Source of the DNA: Caballeronia calidae | Lineage (GTDB): Bacteria; Pseudomonadota; Gammaproteobacteria; Burkholderiales; Burkholderiaceae | Length of the DNA: 32,162 nt | Direction of reading: 5' to 3' | Assembly: GCF_900044055.2 (NCBI RefSeq) | Contig: NZ_FCOX02000070.1 | Coordinates: forward strand, 1-32,162 | Part shown: positions 1 through 7,035 of the stretch, piece after piece | How positions within the stretch are numbered: position 1 is the stretch's first letter | Layout: each line of letters begins with the position of its first letter | Notes under the pieces: model-generated | What the model was told of the DNA's origin: nothing | Databases searched by the model: none | What the model saw: the letters and a program-made list of their open reading frames with translations, nothing else | Translations under genes and position numbers: made by a program

Positions 1-76
1 GCTCGGGGGAGGACGCGGCGGTGGGCGCGTCGGCTGCTTGTGTGGGGCTCGGGAGGTCGAGGGATTGGGTGTACAT
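1..76 (-). CDS. N-terminus of an unidentified protein (cut by window edge)
   Basis: Reading leftward from an ATG at 76 there are 25 open codons, beginning MYTQSLDLPSPTQAADAPT, and then the window ends. A GGAG ribosome binding site lies about 7 nt upstream of the ATG. A TATACT -10-like hexamer (115-120) and a TetR-like dyad operator (127-142) lie behind it, which supports a real start. The short hydrophilic, Ala/Pro/Ser-rich leader would suit an efflux transporter of the MFS DHA2 class. That guess comes mainly from the operator, because too little protein is visible to assign a family. Confidence 0.45.
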   Translation of the reverse strand, partial: MYTQSLDLPSPTQAADAPTAASSPE

Positions 77-114
77 GCGGGGCTCCGCCGTCCTTTTTGA
101 GATGCGATGGAGCG

Positions 115-142
115 AGTATAACTATTAACCGACCGGACGGTT
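115..142 (-). promoter_or_regulatory. Promoter with TetR-like dyad operator
   Basis: Bases 127-142 read AACCGACCGGACGGTT, a 16-nt dyad that is perfect except for one symmetric A/A mismatch pair. The shape and the ACCGxCCGGxCGGT core resemble operators bound by TetR-family repressors. On the minus strand a TATACT hexamer (120-115) would be the -10 box, so a bound repressor would cover the -35/spacer region. The -35 is poor. The target is the gene starting at 76. No TetR gene is visible inside the window. Confidence 0.45.
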
Positions 143-227
143 GATTAATTTTACATGCAACTATCTCAGGCTAAATAGCATCGCGTTAACCCGAAAATCG
201 AGCCTCGCCGCGAAAAACGATGGACGC

Positions 228-257
228 AAAAAAGCCCAGCCGTACAACGGACTGGGC
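228..257 (-). terminator. Rho-independent terminator for the minus-strand DUF4148 gene
   Basis: On the minus strand a GC-rich stem (GCCCAG plus CCG with one bulged base, 234-242 against 248-257) is followed by six T residues (plus-strand A228-A233). It is about 150 nt downstream of the stop at 406, and nothing else on that strand lies between. Confidence 0.65.
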
Positions 258-405
258 AAAACCACCGGTATCCGGCGGCGGAGGTTGCTTCACGTTCGCG
301 ATCATCGCGCCGGGAAGCGCATTTCGAGTTTTGTATGCAATGAACCATCGCGCGCTCGGTCGCGCGTCACGTCACCACGGTCATTCCCTCGATACTTCTA
401 CCGCT

Positions 406-720
406 TCACTGACCGAAGAACACGCCTTGCGGATCGATGCGCTTGCTCGCGCGGCCCGACTGAGACGCCGCGCCGGTCGATGCGCCGTACCCTTCCGCTT
501 GCGCCTGAGCGAGGCGCACATCGGCGACACGCGCTTCAGCGGCCTGCAGCTTCGCCGGATAAGTCGCGTCTTCCGCGGCGGGCGAGTAACCGGCCTTCTC
601 GACTTGAACGAGTTCGGCACGAACATCGGCACGGCTCACCGGCGCGCTCGATTGCGCAAACGAGGCAAGCGGTGCCGACAAGACTACGACTGCGATAACG
701 CCATTGACCCACGATTTCAT
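406..720 (-). CDS. DUF4148 domain secreted protein (104 aa)
   Basis: Small exported protein of the DUF4148 family, common in multiple copies in Burkholderia relatives and of unknown function. Residues 1-22 form a signal peptide ending in the cleavage site SFAQ. The family core follows, with the motif VSRADVRAELVQVEKAGY and then a run around YPAKLQAAEARVA; the protein ends in FFGQ. The ATG at 720 is preceded by GGGAGAG. It is divergent from a close paralogue starting at 1114, and both have the same promoter layout (see 793-821 and 1019-1047). The two proteins share the order signal peptide, RAxVRAELVQ, YP-xx-QAAE and terminal FGQ, so they probably arose by duplication. It most likely acts in the periplasm. 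Confidence 0.9.
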   Translation of the reverse strand: MKSWVNGVIAVVVLSAPLASFAQSSAPVSRADVRAELVQVEKAGYSPAAEDATYPAKLQAAEARVADVRLAQAQAEGYGASTGAASQSGRASKRIDPQGVFFGQ

Positions 721-792
721 GATCGACTCTCCCTGTTTTCCATGGAGCCCGGCGCGCTTGAAGATCGGAGCGATGCAGGGCGGACGACCGGA

Positions 793-821
793 AGTGTAGG
801 TGCACAGCCGCGAATGATCAT
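793..821 (-). promoter_or_regulatory. Promoter of minus-strand DUF4148 gene with AATGATC palindrome
   Basis: On the minus strand ATGATC (821-816), 17 nt, then TACACT (798-793) gives a sigma70-like spacing. The ATGATC lies inside a perfect 16-nt palindrome, GCGAATGATCATTCGC (810-825). The near edge of the palindrome is 89 nt upstream of the start at 720. The same two hexamers, with the same 17-nt spacing, occur in front of the divergent paralogue. The AATGAT half-sites loosely recall a Fur-type box, but the match is too partial to name the regulator. Confidence 0.5.
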
Positions 822-1018
822 TCGCCGGAACAGTGAAGAATCTTTGCGAAATCAGTAAGAAACAGCGCCTACCCAGCGCGTGCCATATTGCGACGCGACA
901 TCACTGACACGACAGAACGGCCTGCCGCACTCGCCCCACACAGCCATCTTCGCGCGACGCAACAACGTACGAACGCGATTATTCCCATTCCGACAAAGAT
1001 CATTCAACGGAAACGAGA

Positions 1019-1047
1019 ATGATCTTCGGAGGACGCGTCTTTACACT
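1019..1047 (+). promoter_or_regulatory. Promoter of plus-strand DUF4148 gene with AATGATC dyad
   Basis: ATGATC (1019-1024), a 17-nt spacer and TACACT (1042-1047) repeat the arrangement seen in front of the divergent paralogue. The ATGATC is part of a 9-bp inverted repeat, AAGATCATT (996-1004) and AATGATCTT (1018-1026), separated by 13 nt. The near edge of the dyad is 87 nt upstream of the ATG at 1114, against 89 nt in the other gene. Conserved flanks (GAATGATC, TTCG, TACACT, CCG) make descent from one duplicated promoter likely. Confidence 0.5.
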
Positions 1048-1113
1048 CCGTTCACAAGCTGCTTAACACGAAGCCGGCAGCATCATCAGAAATCCGAATC
1101 GGAGGTTGTCACC

Positions 1114-1440
1114 ATGAAGACGTTCATTTCCGCAGTCGCCGTCGCCGCTGCGCTCGCCGTTCCCGCCCTGTCGTTCGCGCAACAATCGGATGCGCCGATC
1201 ACCCGCGCTCAGGTGCGCGCCGAACTGGTGCAACTCGAAAAGGCCGGCTACAACCCGAACATCAGCGATCCGTCGTATCCGTCGAACATTCAGGCTGCGG
1301 AAACGCGCGTAAGTGCGCAAACCCTTGCGCAAGCGCCGACGCAATCGAGCGACTACGGCTCCGTCGCCACGGGCTCGTCGCAGTCGGGCCGCACGACGGG
1401 CGCTCAGCCGCGCACGCTCGGCACGTACTTCGGCCAGTAA
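1114..1440 (+). CDS. DUF4148 domain secreted protein (108 aa)
   Basis: Paralogue of the divergent gene at 406-720. A signal peptide (about residues 1-23, ending ALSFAQ) is followed by the DUF4148 core ITRAQVRAELVQLEKAGY and a second block YPSNIQAAETRV. The tail is low-complexity Ser/Gly/Thr and ends TYFGQ. The start is set by GGAGG eight nt before the ATG at 1114; a longer in-frame reading from 880 has no signal peptide and no ribosome binding site. A clean terminator follows at 1494-1524, so the gene is probably monocistronic. The function of the family is unknown; by inference it is a periplasmic or secreted protein. Confidence 0.9.
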   Translation: MKTFISAVAVAAALAVPALSFAQQSDAPITRAQVRAELVQLEKAGYNPNISDPSYPSNIQAAETRVSAQTLAQAPTQSSDYGSVATGSSQSGRTTGAQPRTLGTYFGQ

Positions 1441-1493
1441 GTCGACAAGCAAGCCAACAGCAGTACCAGCCGATGCATATCGGATGCAAAGCA

Positions 1494-1524
1494 AAAAGGC
1501 GACATTCGCGCGATGTCGCCTTTT
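1494..1524 (+). terminator. Rho-independent terminator after DUF4148 gene
   Basis: A perfect 12-bp stem, AAAAGGCGACAT (1494-1505) against ATGTCGCCTTTT (1513-1524), has a 7-nt loop and an A-tract and T-tract built into the stem ends. It lies 53 nt after the stop codon at 1440. Confidence 0.85.
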
Positions 1525-1532
1525 GCGTTTTG

Positions 1533-1576
1533 CATGCGAAATGCTCTATGCCCGATGGCATTTTGCATTCCGCATG
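1533..1576. repeat. TGCAT-rich hairpin, candidate dispersed intergenic element (copy A)
   Basis: CATGCGAAATGC (1533-1544) pairs with GCATTCCGCATG (1565-1576) with one mismatch, around a 20-nt loop that contains CCGATGG. The flanks repeat TGCAT/ATGCA words (TTTTGCATGC before, GATGCAAT after). A related hairpin with a similar loop (CCAGATGG) is at 13361-13426. It lies just after the terminator at 1494-1524 and does not look coding. Function unknown. Confidence 0.4.
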
Positions 1577-1787
1577 TTTGATGCAATACGAGTGAACAGC
1601 GGCGTTTGGACCTCGGGCCAGCGCCATCGCTTCGGATCGCACGCCGGCCGTTTCGAGATAGCGTCGCGCAGCGTTCCACACCTGGAGCCATTCGACCGCG
1701 TCGGAGCAGCGCGCTCGTGATGTCTGCCATCGGCCCTTCATCGAAGAAAGAAAAAGAAGGACCGCGACGCGCCCGATGCCGTTAGTG
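1577..1787. other. Non-coding gap between hairpin and lipoprotein gene
   Basis: With the terminator and hairpin before it, this completes a 347-nt gene-free stretch. Open frames here are arginine-rich and have no ribosome binding site. At 1743-1760 there is a purine-rich run that reads as a T/C-rich tract on the minus strand, 30-45 nt past the lipoprotein stop at 1788. It could aid termination, but no convincing stem precedes it. Confidence 0.4.
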
Positions 1788-2900
1788 TTAGTTCGCCGGT
1801 ATCGTCACCACCGGCGACTTCGCCGTGTCCGTGACTTCCGCGAGCGCCATGAGGTTCTGCACGACCGTGAACGCGTATTTCGAATCGAAGTCGCCGCGAT
1901 CGATCCAGTAGTTCGCCCTGTCGTAGAGCACGCTCACGTAGGCGTCCTGCGGCACCTTCGCGCCCACCTTCACGATGATGGTCGGCCGCGTCTCGCCGCC
2001 GATCAGCCCGATGCTCGGCTGGGTCGCGCCGCTGCCCACCTGCTCGTCCGGAACCGCGATCTGCGCGCCGAGATCGGTGAGGATGCCGAGCACCGAGCGC
2101 GTGACCATCGGGATGCGGTCATGATCCGCCGATTGCCCATAGACGATCTCGTAGGTCTTCATCTTCGGCGAGAGATGCAGGAGCCTTCTCACGAGCGTGA
2201 GATCGTCCACGACAGCCTTGTTCGACCCGCTGCGCGTCGCGCCGAGCGTGATGAAGACACCGCCCTTGTCGGCATTGTTGATCTTGCTGCTCTTGTCGTT
2301 CTTGCCGGCCTTGTCATCGGTATTGCGCGATTCGATGTTCAGCTCGCCCGCGAGTTGCAGCCTGCGCAGCGCCCGCAACAGCTGGAAGAACTCGGGCGAC
2401 CCCGACGCGTTCGGCCCGCCCAGCGCCGTGCCGTTCTGCAAGCCGCTGATCGACTGCGCGGTGATGCGCAGCAGCAAGTCGATCGGGATGCCGCTTTCGG
2501 CGAGCGGCATCACGAGCGTCGGCGAAAGCGGACGAATATACGCGCTCGCGTAGGCGTCGCCGGTGGTCGGCGTGAACGTGAAGGTCGGATGGTTCGAATA
2601 GGAGACACTGCCCGTCGCGAGCGCGTAGTTCGGCTGCGCGCCCGATCCCGCATTGAGATTGACGCCGCCGGTCGTATCGAACGTATAGGCCGCGATGATG
2701 CTGCTCACGGTAAGGAACGACGGCGCGTCCGCGAAGCGCAATCCGACAATCGCTGCAAGAATTTCACGCTTCTTCGCATCGCCGAGGGCGCGGGCGTAAT
2801 CCACCTGATCCGCTTTCAGGCGGCTCGGGCCGATGCCCGCGCAGCCCGCTGCGAGAAAGGAGACGGAGAGAATGGCGATCGATAAGGCTTTCCTTGTCAT
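1788..2900 (-). CDS. Putative lipoprotein of unknown function (370 aa)
   Basis: The start chosen is the ATG at 2900, which gives an N-terminus MTRKALSIAILSVSFLAAGC: two basic residues, a hydrophobic stretch and a lipobox with Cys20. It should therefore be lipidated and membrane-anchored. A longer reading from 2969 puts an arginine-rich extension before the signal and is unlikely. No strong Shine-Dalgarno is visible. The mature part is about 350 residues. It has a Gly/Asn/Ser-rich stretch near residues 90-130, a basic Lys/Asp segment near 215-235 (KAGKNDKSSKINNADKGG), and a mixed alpha/beta tail that includes YDRANYWIDRGDFDSKYAF. I do not recognise the family. It has no obvious operon partner; the next minus-strand gene upstream (3091-3297) is 190 nt away. 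Confidence 0.75.
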   Translation of the reverse strand: MTRKALSIAILSVSFLAAGCAGIGPSRLKADQVDYARALGDAKKREILAAIVGLRFADAPSFLTVSSIIAAYTFDTTGGVNLNAGSGAQPNYALATGSVSYSNHPTFTFTPTTGDAYASAYIRPLSPTLVMPLAESGIPIDLLLRITAQSISGLQNGTALGGPNASGSPEFFQLLRALRRLQLAGELNIESRNTDDKAGKNDKSSKINNADKGGVFITLGATRSGSNKAVVDDLTLVRRLLHLSPKMKTYEIVYGQSADHDRIPMVTRSVLGILTDLGAQIAVPDEQVGSGATQPSIGLIGGETRPTIIVKVGAKVPQDAYVSVLYDRANYWIDRGDFDSKYAFTVVQNLMALAEVTDTAKSPVVTIPAN

Positions 2901-3090
2901 GGCTCTGAGTGAAGGTGATAAGGAGGATCGTCGGCGCGCGGCCGCGGAACACCCGGGCCGCAGCCGCAAATTTCATACCTTGGGCGAGAATCGATCGATG
3001 AAGGCGAGCGCCCCCATCCGGCGCATTGCACGCCGGCGCGTTGCAGACGTCACGACCCGACGTTCCCGTCAGGTCGCGAGTGAGTTCAGA

Positions 3091-3297
3091 TCACGAAGCG
3101 CCGTGCTGCGCTTTCGACTGCGCACGTTTCTCCTGCGCGGGTGCCTGAGCGATATGCCGGCTCGCTTCCTTGTGCTGGGCGACGAGCGCATCGAGCCGGT
3201 CCTGCGCGAAGCGCGGACCATCTTCGCGTGCGAAAGCCGGTGCGGCAAGCGTTGCCGCAGTGAGGACGATGACCGTGGCGAAAGGCGTTCTTCTCAT
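3091..3297 (-). CDS. Small exported protein (68 aa), unknown function
   Basis: A short ORF with a convincing signal peptide (MRRTPFATVIVLTAATLAAPAFA, cleavage after about residue 23). The mature peptide of about 45 residues is charged, helical and Gln/Ala/Lys-rich (FAQDRLDALVAQHKEASRHI). A purine-rich GGGGTGA is just upstream of the ATG at 3297. The size and composition resemble small periplasmic proteins of Burkholderiales, but I can assign no family. An overlapping reading in another frame (3086-3304) lacks these properties. Confidence 0.6.
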   Translation of the reverse strand: MRRTPFATVIVLTAATLAAPAFAREDGPRFAQDRLDALVAQHKEASRHIAQAPAQEKRAQSKAQHGAS

Positions 3298-3578
3298 GAT
3301 TCACCCCGCGATTGAGCGCGGCCGACCCCCAATGCCGGCCGCCCGACTAGGATGGCACATCGCCGTGAAAGCTGCGCGGCGCGCGCTCGCGCCATGGCGG
3401 TGGCAAGTCCGTCAGCACCCTCGTCTTTCCGCCAAAATCCAGCGTGCCCCCATATGAGCGGCACTTTGCACGTTCGCGCCCTTGCACACCCTCTTCCGAT
3501 CTCCTATTCCTTACTTCGAGGCGTCCTGTTGTCATGCCGGCGCCGGACAGCCTGAAAGACCACGGAGGACCCGCGCTC

Positions 3579-4625
3579 ATGAACCTCGCCATCTTCTTCG
3601 ACGGCACGTGGAACGAGCCCAACGACCGCACCAACGCCTATCTCCTCTACAAGCTCGCGCCCGAGACCGACCAGCAGGAAACCTTGTATGTAGCCGGCGT
3701 CGGCACGCAGGACAAGGGGCTCTTTTCCCTCGCCAACAAATTCCTCGGCGGTGCATTCGGCGACGGCCTGAGCGCCAACATCAAGAGCGGCTATGCGTGG
3801 TTGTGTCAGCGCTACAAGCCGGATGCGAAGATCTACATCTTCGGCTTCAGCCGCGGCGCGTATTCCGCGCGCAGCCTCGCCGGACTGATCCGCAAATGCG
3901 GGCTCGCGAACGACTGGAGTCCGGAGTCGATCGATCAGGCGTACGGCATCTATCGCGACAAGGACGTCGGACCGTCGGATCAATCGGTCGTCGATTTTCG
4001 GAGGCAGTTCGCGCGCGAAGTGGATGTCGCGTTCATCGGCGTATGGGATACCGTCGGCGAGCTCGGCATTCCGCTCGACGGCCTGCCGGTGCCGGGCTTT
4101 TCGAGCTATTACAAGTTTCACGACACGACGCTCTCCAACAGCACGAAGGCCGCTTATCACGCGATCGCGGCGAACGAATTCCGCTCGCTCTACAAGCCGA
4201 CCTTGTGGACGCCCGGCGCTGAGACGCGCCCCGCCGATCAGCCGCTCGAGCAGCGCTGGTTCGCGGGCGCGCATGCGAACGTCGGAGGCGGCTATGTGAC
4301 GCCGCCGCGCACGCCCGAGGACCTGCTGCCGCTCATTCCCGCAGAATGGCTGCGTCAGAAGGCGGCGCAGAGAGGCCTTTCGATCGACCAGCCCATCGCG
4401 ATTCCGCCGCAGGCGTTTCAATCACAGCCGATCGATTCGTACAGCGAGTTCACCGCGCATCACCCTTTCCTGCAGGCGGTATGCAAGAAAGAGCCGCGCA
4501 TGGCGGGCACCGCGCTCAACGAGACGATCGACCCGAGTCTGCTCCAGCGCCTCGGGACCGCCGGCTTTCTCGACATGTATCCCGCGCTCGTCGCTCAGTT
4601 GAAGGCGCTGCCGGTCGGGACGTAG
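3579..4625 (+). CDS. DUF2235 alpha/beta hydrolase (Tle1-like phospholipase family)
   Basis: 348 aa from the ATG at 3579, which has GGAGG about 10 nt upstream and gives the typical family opening IFFDGTWN. The catalytic triad can be read: nucleophile elbow GFSRGA with Ser91, Asp158 in VWDTVG, and His232 in WFAGAHANVGGGY. DUF2235 includes the Tle1 phospholipase effectors of type VI secretion and also uncharacterised cytoplasmic hydrolases. There is no signal peptide or membrane segment. No VgrG, PAAR, Hcp or recognisable immunity lipoprotein is adjacent; the next thing downstream is a decayed membrane-protein gene. The family call is secure, but a role as a secreted antibacterial lipase is only a possibility. 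Confidence 0.9.
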   Translation: MNLAIFFDGTWNEPNDRTNAYLLYKLAPETDQQETLYVAGVGTQDKGLFSLANKFLGGAFGDGLSANIKSGYAWLCQRYKPDAKIYIFGFSRGAYSARSLAGLIRKCGLANDWSPESIDQAYGIYRDKDVGPSDQSVVDFRRQFAREVDVAFIGVWDTVGELGIPLDGLPVPGFSSYYKFHDTTLSNSTKAAYHAIAANEFRSLYKPTLWTPGAETRPADQPLEQRWFAGAHANVGGGYVTPPRTPEDLLPLIPAEWLRQKAAQRGLSIDQPIAIPPQAFQSQPIDSYSEFTAHHPFLQAVCKKEPRMAGTALNETIDPSLLQRLGTAGFLDMYPALVAQLKALPVGT

Positions 4626-4678
4626 ATCAGGAATCCGCCCTTGCGATGTGTGCGCGGCTACGCGCATGCGTCGTCGAA

Positions 4679-4751
4679 AAGGCGATGCCTGCGCATTCGC
4701 TTGCCAAAGTTGGGCAATGCAAAGGAATCGCGTCCTGTCGCGCATCGCCTT
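4679..4751. other. Intergenic segment with a 10-bp inverted repeat (possible structured RNA)
   Basis: AAGGCGATGC (4679-4688) and GCATCGCCTT (4742-4751) form a perfect 10-bp inverted repeat 53 nt apart. Inside it TTGCC and GGCAA (around 4701-4717) make a second short stem. The segment lies between the DUF2235 gene and the membrane-protein pseudogene. No protein reading looks real here. It shares the TGCAT/GCATGC vocabulary of the hairpins at 1533 and 13361. There is no T-tract, so it is not an obvious terminator. Confidence 0.3.
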
Positions 4752-4772
4752 GAATGAAGCGCGCTTAGTTGC

Positions 4773-5543
4773 ATGCGAAACCAACTGCCCAACGCGCACG
4801 AAACGGCCTCGACGTCCGCCCGCAGCCCATGCTTCCCCGGACCCGAGGGAGACCGGCATCGTGTCGCGCATCAGCGCGTTCACGACGAGCGTCGGCCTCG
4901 GCGCAATCCGCAGTCCCTACACGGCGCCCCGCAACGCCAGGAGAACGCGCTCGACGTCCAGGGCGCGTATCGCACGTCGCATGCGCCGAAGTACTATCGC
5001 GGCCAGTTCGGGAGCGGCGGCCGGCAATGCAATCCGGCGGTCGCGCGCAAGGTGCTCGAAATCACGCTGTCGCTGCTTGTCAGGCCCAACACCGAGCCGC
5101 GCGACAAGCATGCGTAGACCGATCTCGATGCAGTTGGACAGGGCTTTCAGAAGACCGCGGTGTATCAGGACATCCTCGCGATGGCGCTCTATGCGAACGA
5201 CATCATCCTGTCGGTCGTCGGCGCGGTGACGGGCTTTCTGCTCTGCCCGTGCTCTACGCGTGGCTCGGCGCGTGCGCGCGATCTTGCGACAGCTTTCCGC
5301 CGATTCGTCGGGCAGCACGTTCCATCCAGAGCATTCGAAGGTCGCGAACCGCGCGCATGTGACGAGCGCGATCATCGTCGGAATTTCGATCGGGCTATTC
5401 AGCAGGCTGCCCGAAGGCGGCAAGATGCATCGCCGCTCGCGATCGCATCCGTCGCGGGCTCTGCATCTGACAAGTTCTTTTTCGTCGACAGGCTCGCCGG
5501 CGCGATGTTTGCGCAGCGCGTCGATCCGCCCGCAGCGCCCTGA
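4773..5543 (+). pseudogene. Decayed polytopic membrane protein gene (one stop, at least three frameshifts)
   Basis: Plausible protein can be followed through all three frames. Frame 1 reads ALDVQGAYRTSHAPKYY (before 5000) on to a TAG at 5115-5117, then VYQDILAMALYANDIIL and GAVTGFL (5160-5240). It switches frame to LPVLYAWLGACA (5243-5278), then to SSGSTFHPEHSKVANRAHV and SAIIVGISIGLF (about 5300-5400), and finally back to SPLAIASVAGSASDKFFF...DRLAGAMF, ending at a TGA at 5541-5543. The pieces line up as membrane helices and loops of one protein with an LPxLYxxLGA motif. I do not know the family name. The 5' limit is uncertain. The damage is too extensive for a single sequencing error. Confidence 0.6.
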
Positions 5544-5611
5544 ATCCCGCGCGCGCGCAACGCTCCGTCCGTCGCGCGACCCGCCGCGAAAAGCGCGCTG
5601 CCGCCGGGCGC

Positions 5612-5998
5612 TCAGAAGAGATGCGGCGGCGTGCGCTCGCTCATGTCGCGCGGCAGGGTTTCGTCGAGCTCGAATTCGACGTTGGGATAGTCCTGCAGGC
5701 GCCCGCTCACTTCGGCCTCGCGCTCGCTCGTGAAGAGACCGTCGAGATAGTCGAACGAGAGCTTGCCGACTAGCGCCTTCAGCGCCAGCTCGGCGCTGCG
5801 TTTCGGCTCGGTCGTGATGTCGCCCGAATCCATGCAGGCGCAGAACTGCCCGTTCTTCGAATCCATCCCGCCGATGTCGATCACCTTGCCGTCGACATTC
5901 TGCGCAAGCACGCGCTGCTCCACCGCGAAAAGCCTGAACGGGCGTTCGAGGCGCGCGGGCTGCTCGGGATGGCTCTCCTTGCTTCCACGATTGGCCAT
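5612..5998 (-). CDS. Hypothetical small acidic protein (128 aa)
   Basis: The start is the ATG at 5998, preceded by GGAGAA at suitable spacing. A longer reading to 6046 has no such site. The product is hydrophilic, without a signal peptide or membrane segment. It carries a central motif IGGMDSKNGQFCACMDSGDI with two cysteines spaced CxC and an acidic C-terminal half (EFELDETLPRDMSERTPPHLF). It is probably cytoplasmic. I recognise no domain. It is divergent from the SDR gene at 6161 with 162 nt between, so the two could share a regulatory region. Confidence 0.6.
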   Translation of the reverse strand: MANRGSKESHPEQPARLERPFRLFAVEQRVLAQNVDGKVIDIGGMDSKNGQFCACMDSGDITTEPKRSAELALKALVGKLSFDYLDGLFTSEREAEVSGRLQDYPNVEFELDETLPRDMSERTPPHLF

Positions 5999-6160
5999 GG
6001 TGCGGTTCTCCGGTGAGTGCATCGGTCGAAAAGCTGTCACACGCAACGCAGCAAGGGCCGCGCCCGCCGTCTGTGCGATGCAGCATCGCTGCGCCTTTCC
6101 CGCGCGCGGCGTGCCGTCCTACAGTGAAGCATCGCCCACGCAATGACAGGAGCAGTCACC

Positions 6161-6943
6161 GTGAATGCAAAAGCGGATGGAACCATGCGCGGCAAGGTCG
6201 CGGTCATCACCGGCGCGAGCCGCGGACTCGGCCGCAACGCAGCGTTGAAGCTCGGCGCGATGGGCGCCGGCGTGATCGGCACGTACAACCGCAATGCGGA
6301 GGCCGCGCGAACCCTCGTCGACGAAATCGCGAAAGCCGGCGGCCAGGCGGCCGTGCTCGAGCTCGACATCGCCCGGTGCGACACCTTCGGCGCCTTCGCC
6401 GATGCGCTTTGCAAGACGCTCGAAGACACGTTCGAGCGCGAGAACTTCGACTTTCTCGTGAACAACGCGGGCATCGGCATTCATGCGCCGTTCATCGATA
6501 CGACGCCCGAGCAGTTCGACGAGCTCGTCAATGTCCAACTGAAGGGTCCGTTCTTTCTGACGCAGACGTTGCTGCCCTATCTCCACGAGGAAGGCGCCAT
6601 CGTCAACGTGTCGAGCGGACTCACGCGTTTCGCGCTGCCGGGTTTCGCGGCGTATGCCGTGATGAAAGGCGGCATCGAGGTGCTCACGCGCTATCTCGCG
6701 AAGGAGCTCGGGCCGCACGGGATTACCGTCAACACGATCGCGCCGGGGGCGATCGAGACGGACTTCGGCGGCGGCGTCGTGCGCGACGATCACGACACCA
6801 ATCAGTTCATCGCGGACAACACGGCGCTCGGACGCGCGGGCGTGCCGGACGACATCGGCGGCGCGATCGCGGCGATGCTGTCGGAGGGCAACCGCTGGAT
6901 GACGGCGCAGCGCGTCGAGGTGTCGGGCGGGATGTTCATCTGA
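6161..6943 (+). CDS. SDR-family NAD(P)-dependent oxidoreductase
   Basis: About 260 aa with the classical short-chain dehydrogenase layout: cofactor motif TGASRGLG near the N-terminus, NNAG after beta-4, Ser151/152 in NVSSGL, and the catalytic pair Tyr165/Lys169 in YAVMK. PGAIETDF follows, and the end is VEVSGGMFI. The GTG at 6161 is chosen because AGGAG (6148-6152) sits 8 nt before it; an in-frame ATG at 6143 would add six residues but overlaps that site. The closest general resemblance is to the FabG-like/glucose dehydrogenase branch; the substrate cannot be read from sequence. It probably stands alone, convergent with the porin gene, with a terminator in the 92-nt gap. Confidence 0.9.
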   Translation: MNAKADGTMRGKVAVITGASRGLGRNAALKLGAMGAGVIGTYNRNAEAARTLVDEIAKAGGQAAVLELDIARCDTFGAFADALCKTLEDTFERENFDFLVNNAGIGIHAPFIDTTPEQFDELVNVQLKGPFFLTQTLLPYLHEEGAIVNVSSGLTRFALPGFAAYAVMKGGIEVLTRYLAKELGPHGITVNTIAPGAIETDFGGGVVRDDHDTNQFIADNTALGRAGVPDDIGGAIAAMLSEGNRWMTAQRVEVSGGMFI

Positions 6944-6970
6944 CGCGTCGCCCGGTCGAGGCTAAGGCGC

Positions 6971-7003
6971 AAAAAAAAAACCGGACGCCGAGGCGTCCGG
7001 TTT
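6971..7003 (-). terminator. Strong terminator for the porin gene
   Basis: On the minus strand a 9-bp GC stem (CCGGACGCC 6981-6989 against GGCGTCCGG 6992-7000), extended by AAA/TTT, is followed by a run of ten T residues (plus-strand A6971-A6980). It lies 33 nt after the porin stop at 7036. It may also stop read-through from the convergent SDR gene. Confidence 0.85.
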
Positions 7004-7035
7004 CATGCTGCTGGCGTAATGCCGCGTAGCGTCGC

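Noticed and set aside
1776..2885. Long plus-strand open frame opposite the lipoprotein gene
   Set aside because: Arginine/histidine-rich antisense reading typical of high-GC DNA; no ribosome binding site, and the opposite strand has a convincing lipoprotein.
3352..3634. Small open frames on both strands in the gap before the DUF2235 gene
   Set aside because: No ribosome binding sites and poor composition; the region is better read as a divergent promoter.
4917..6143. 408-codon minus-strand frame over the pseudogene region
   Set aside because: Composition is antisense-like; the plus strand carries recognisable membrane segments and the minus-strand gene at 5612-5998 is in another frame.
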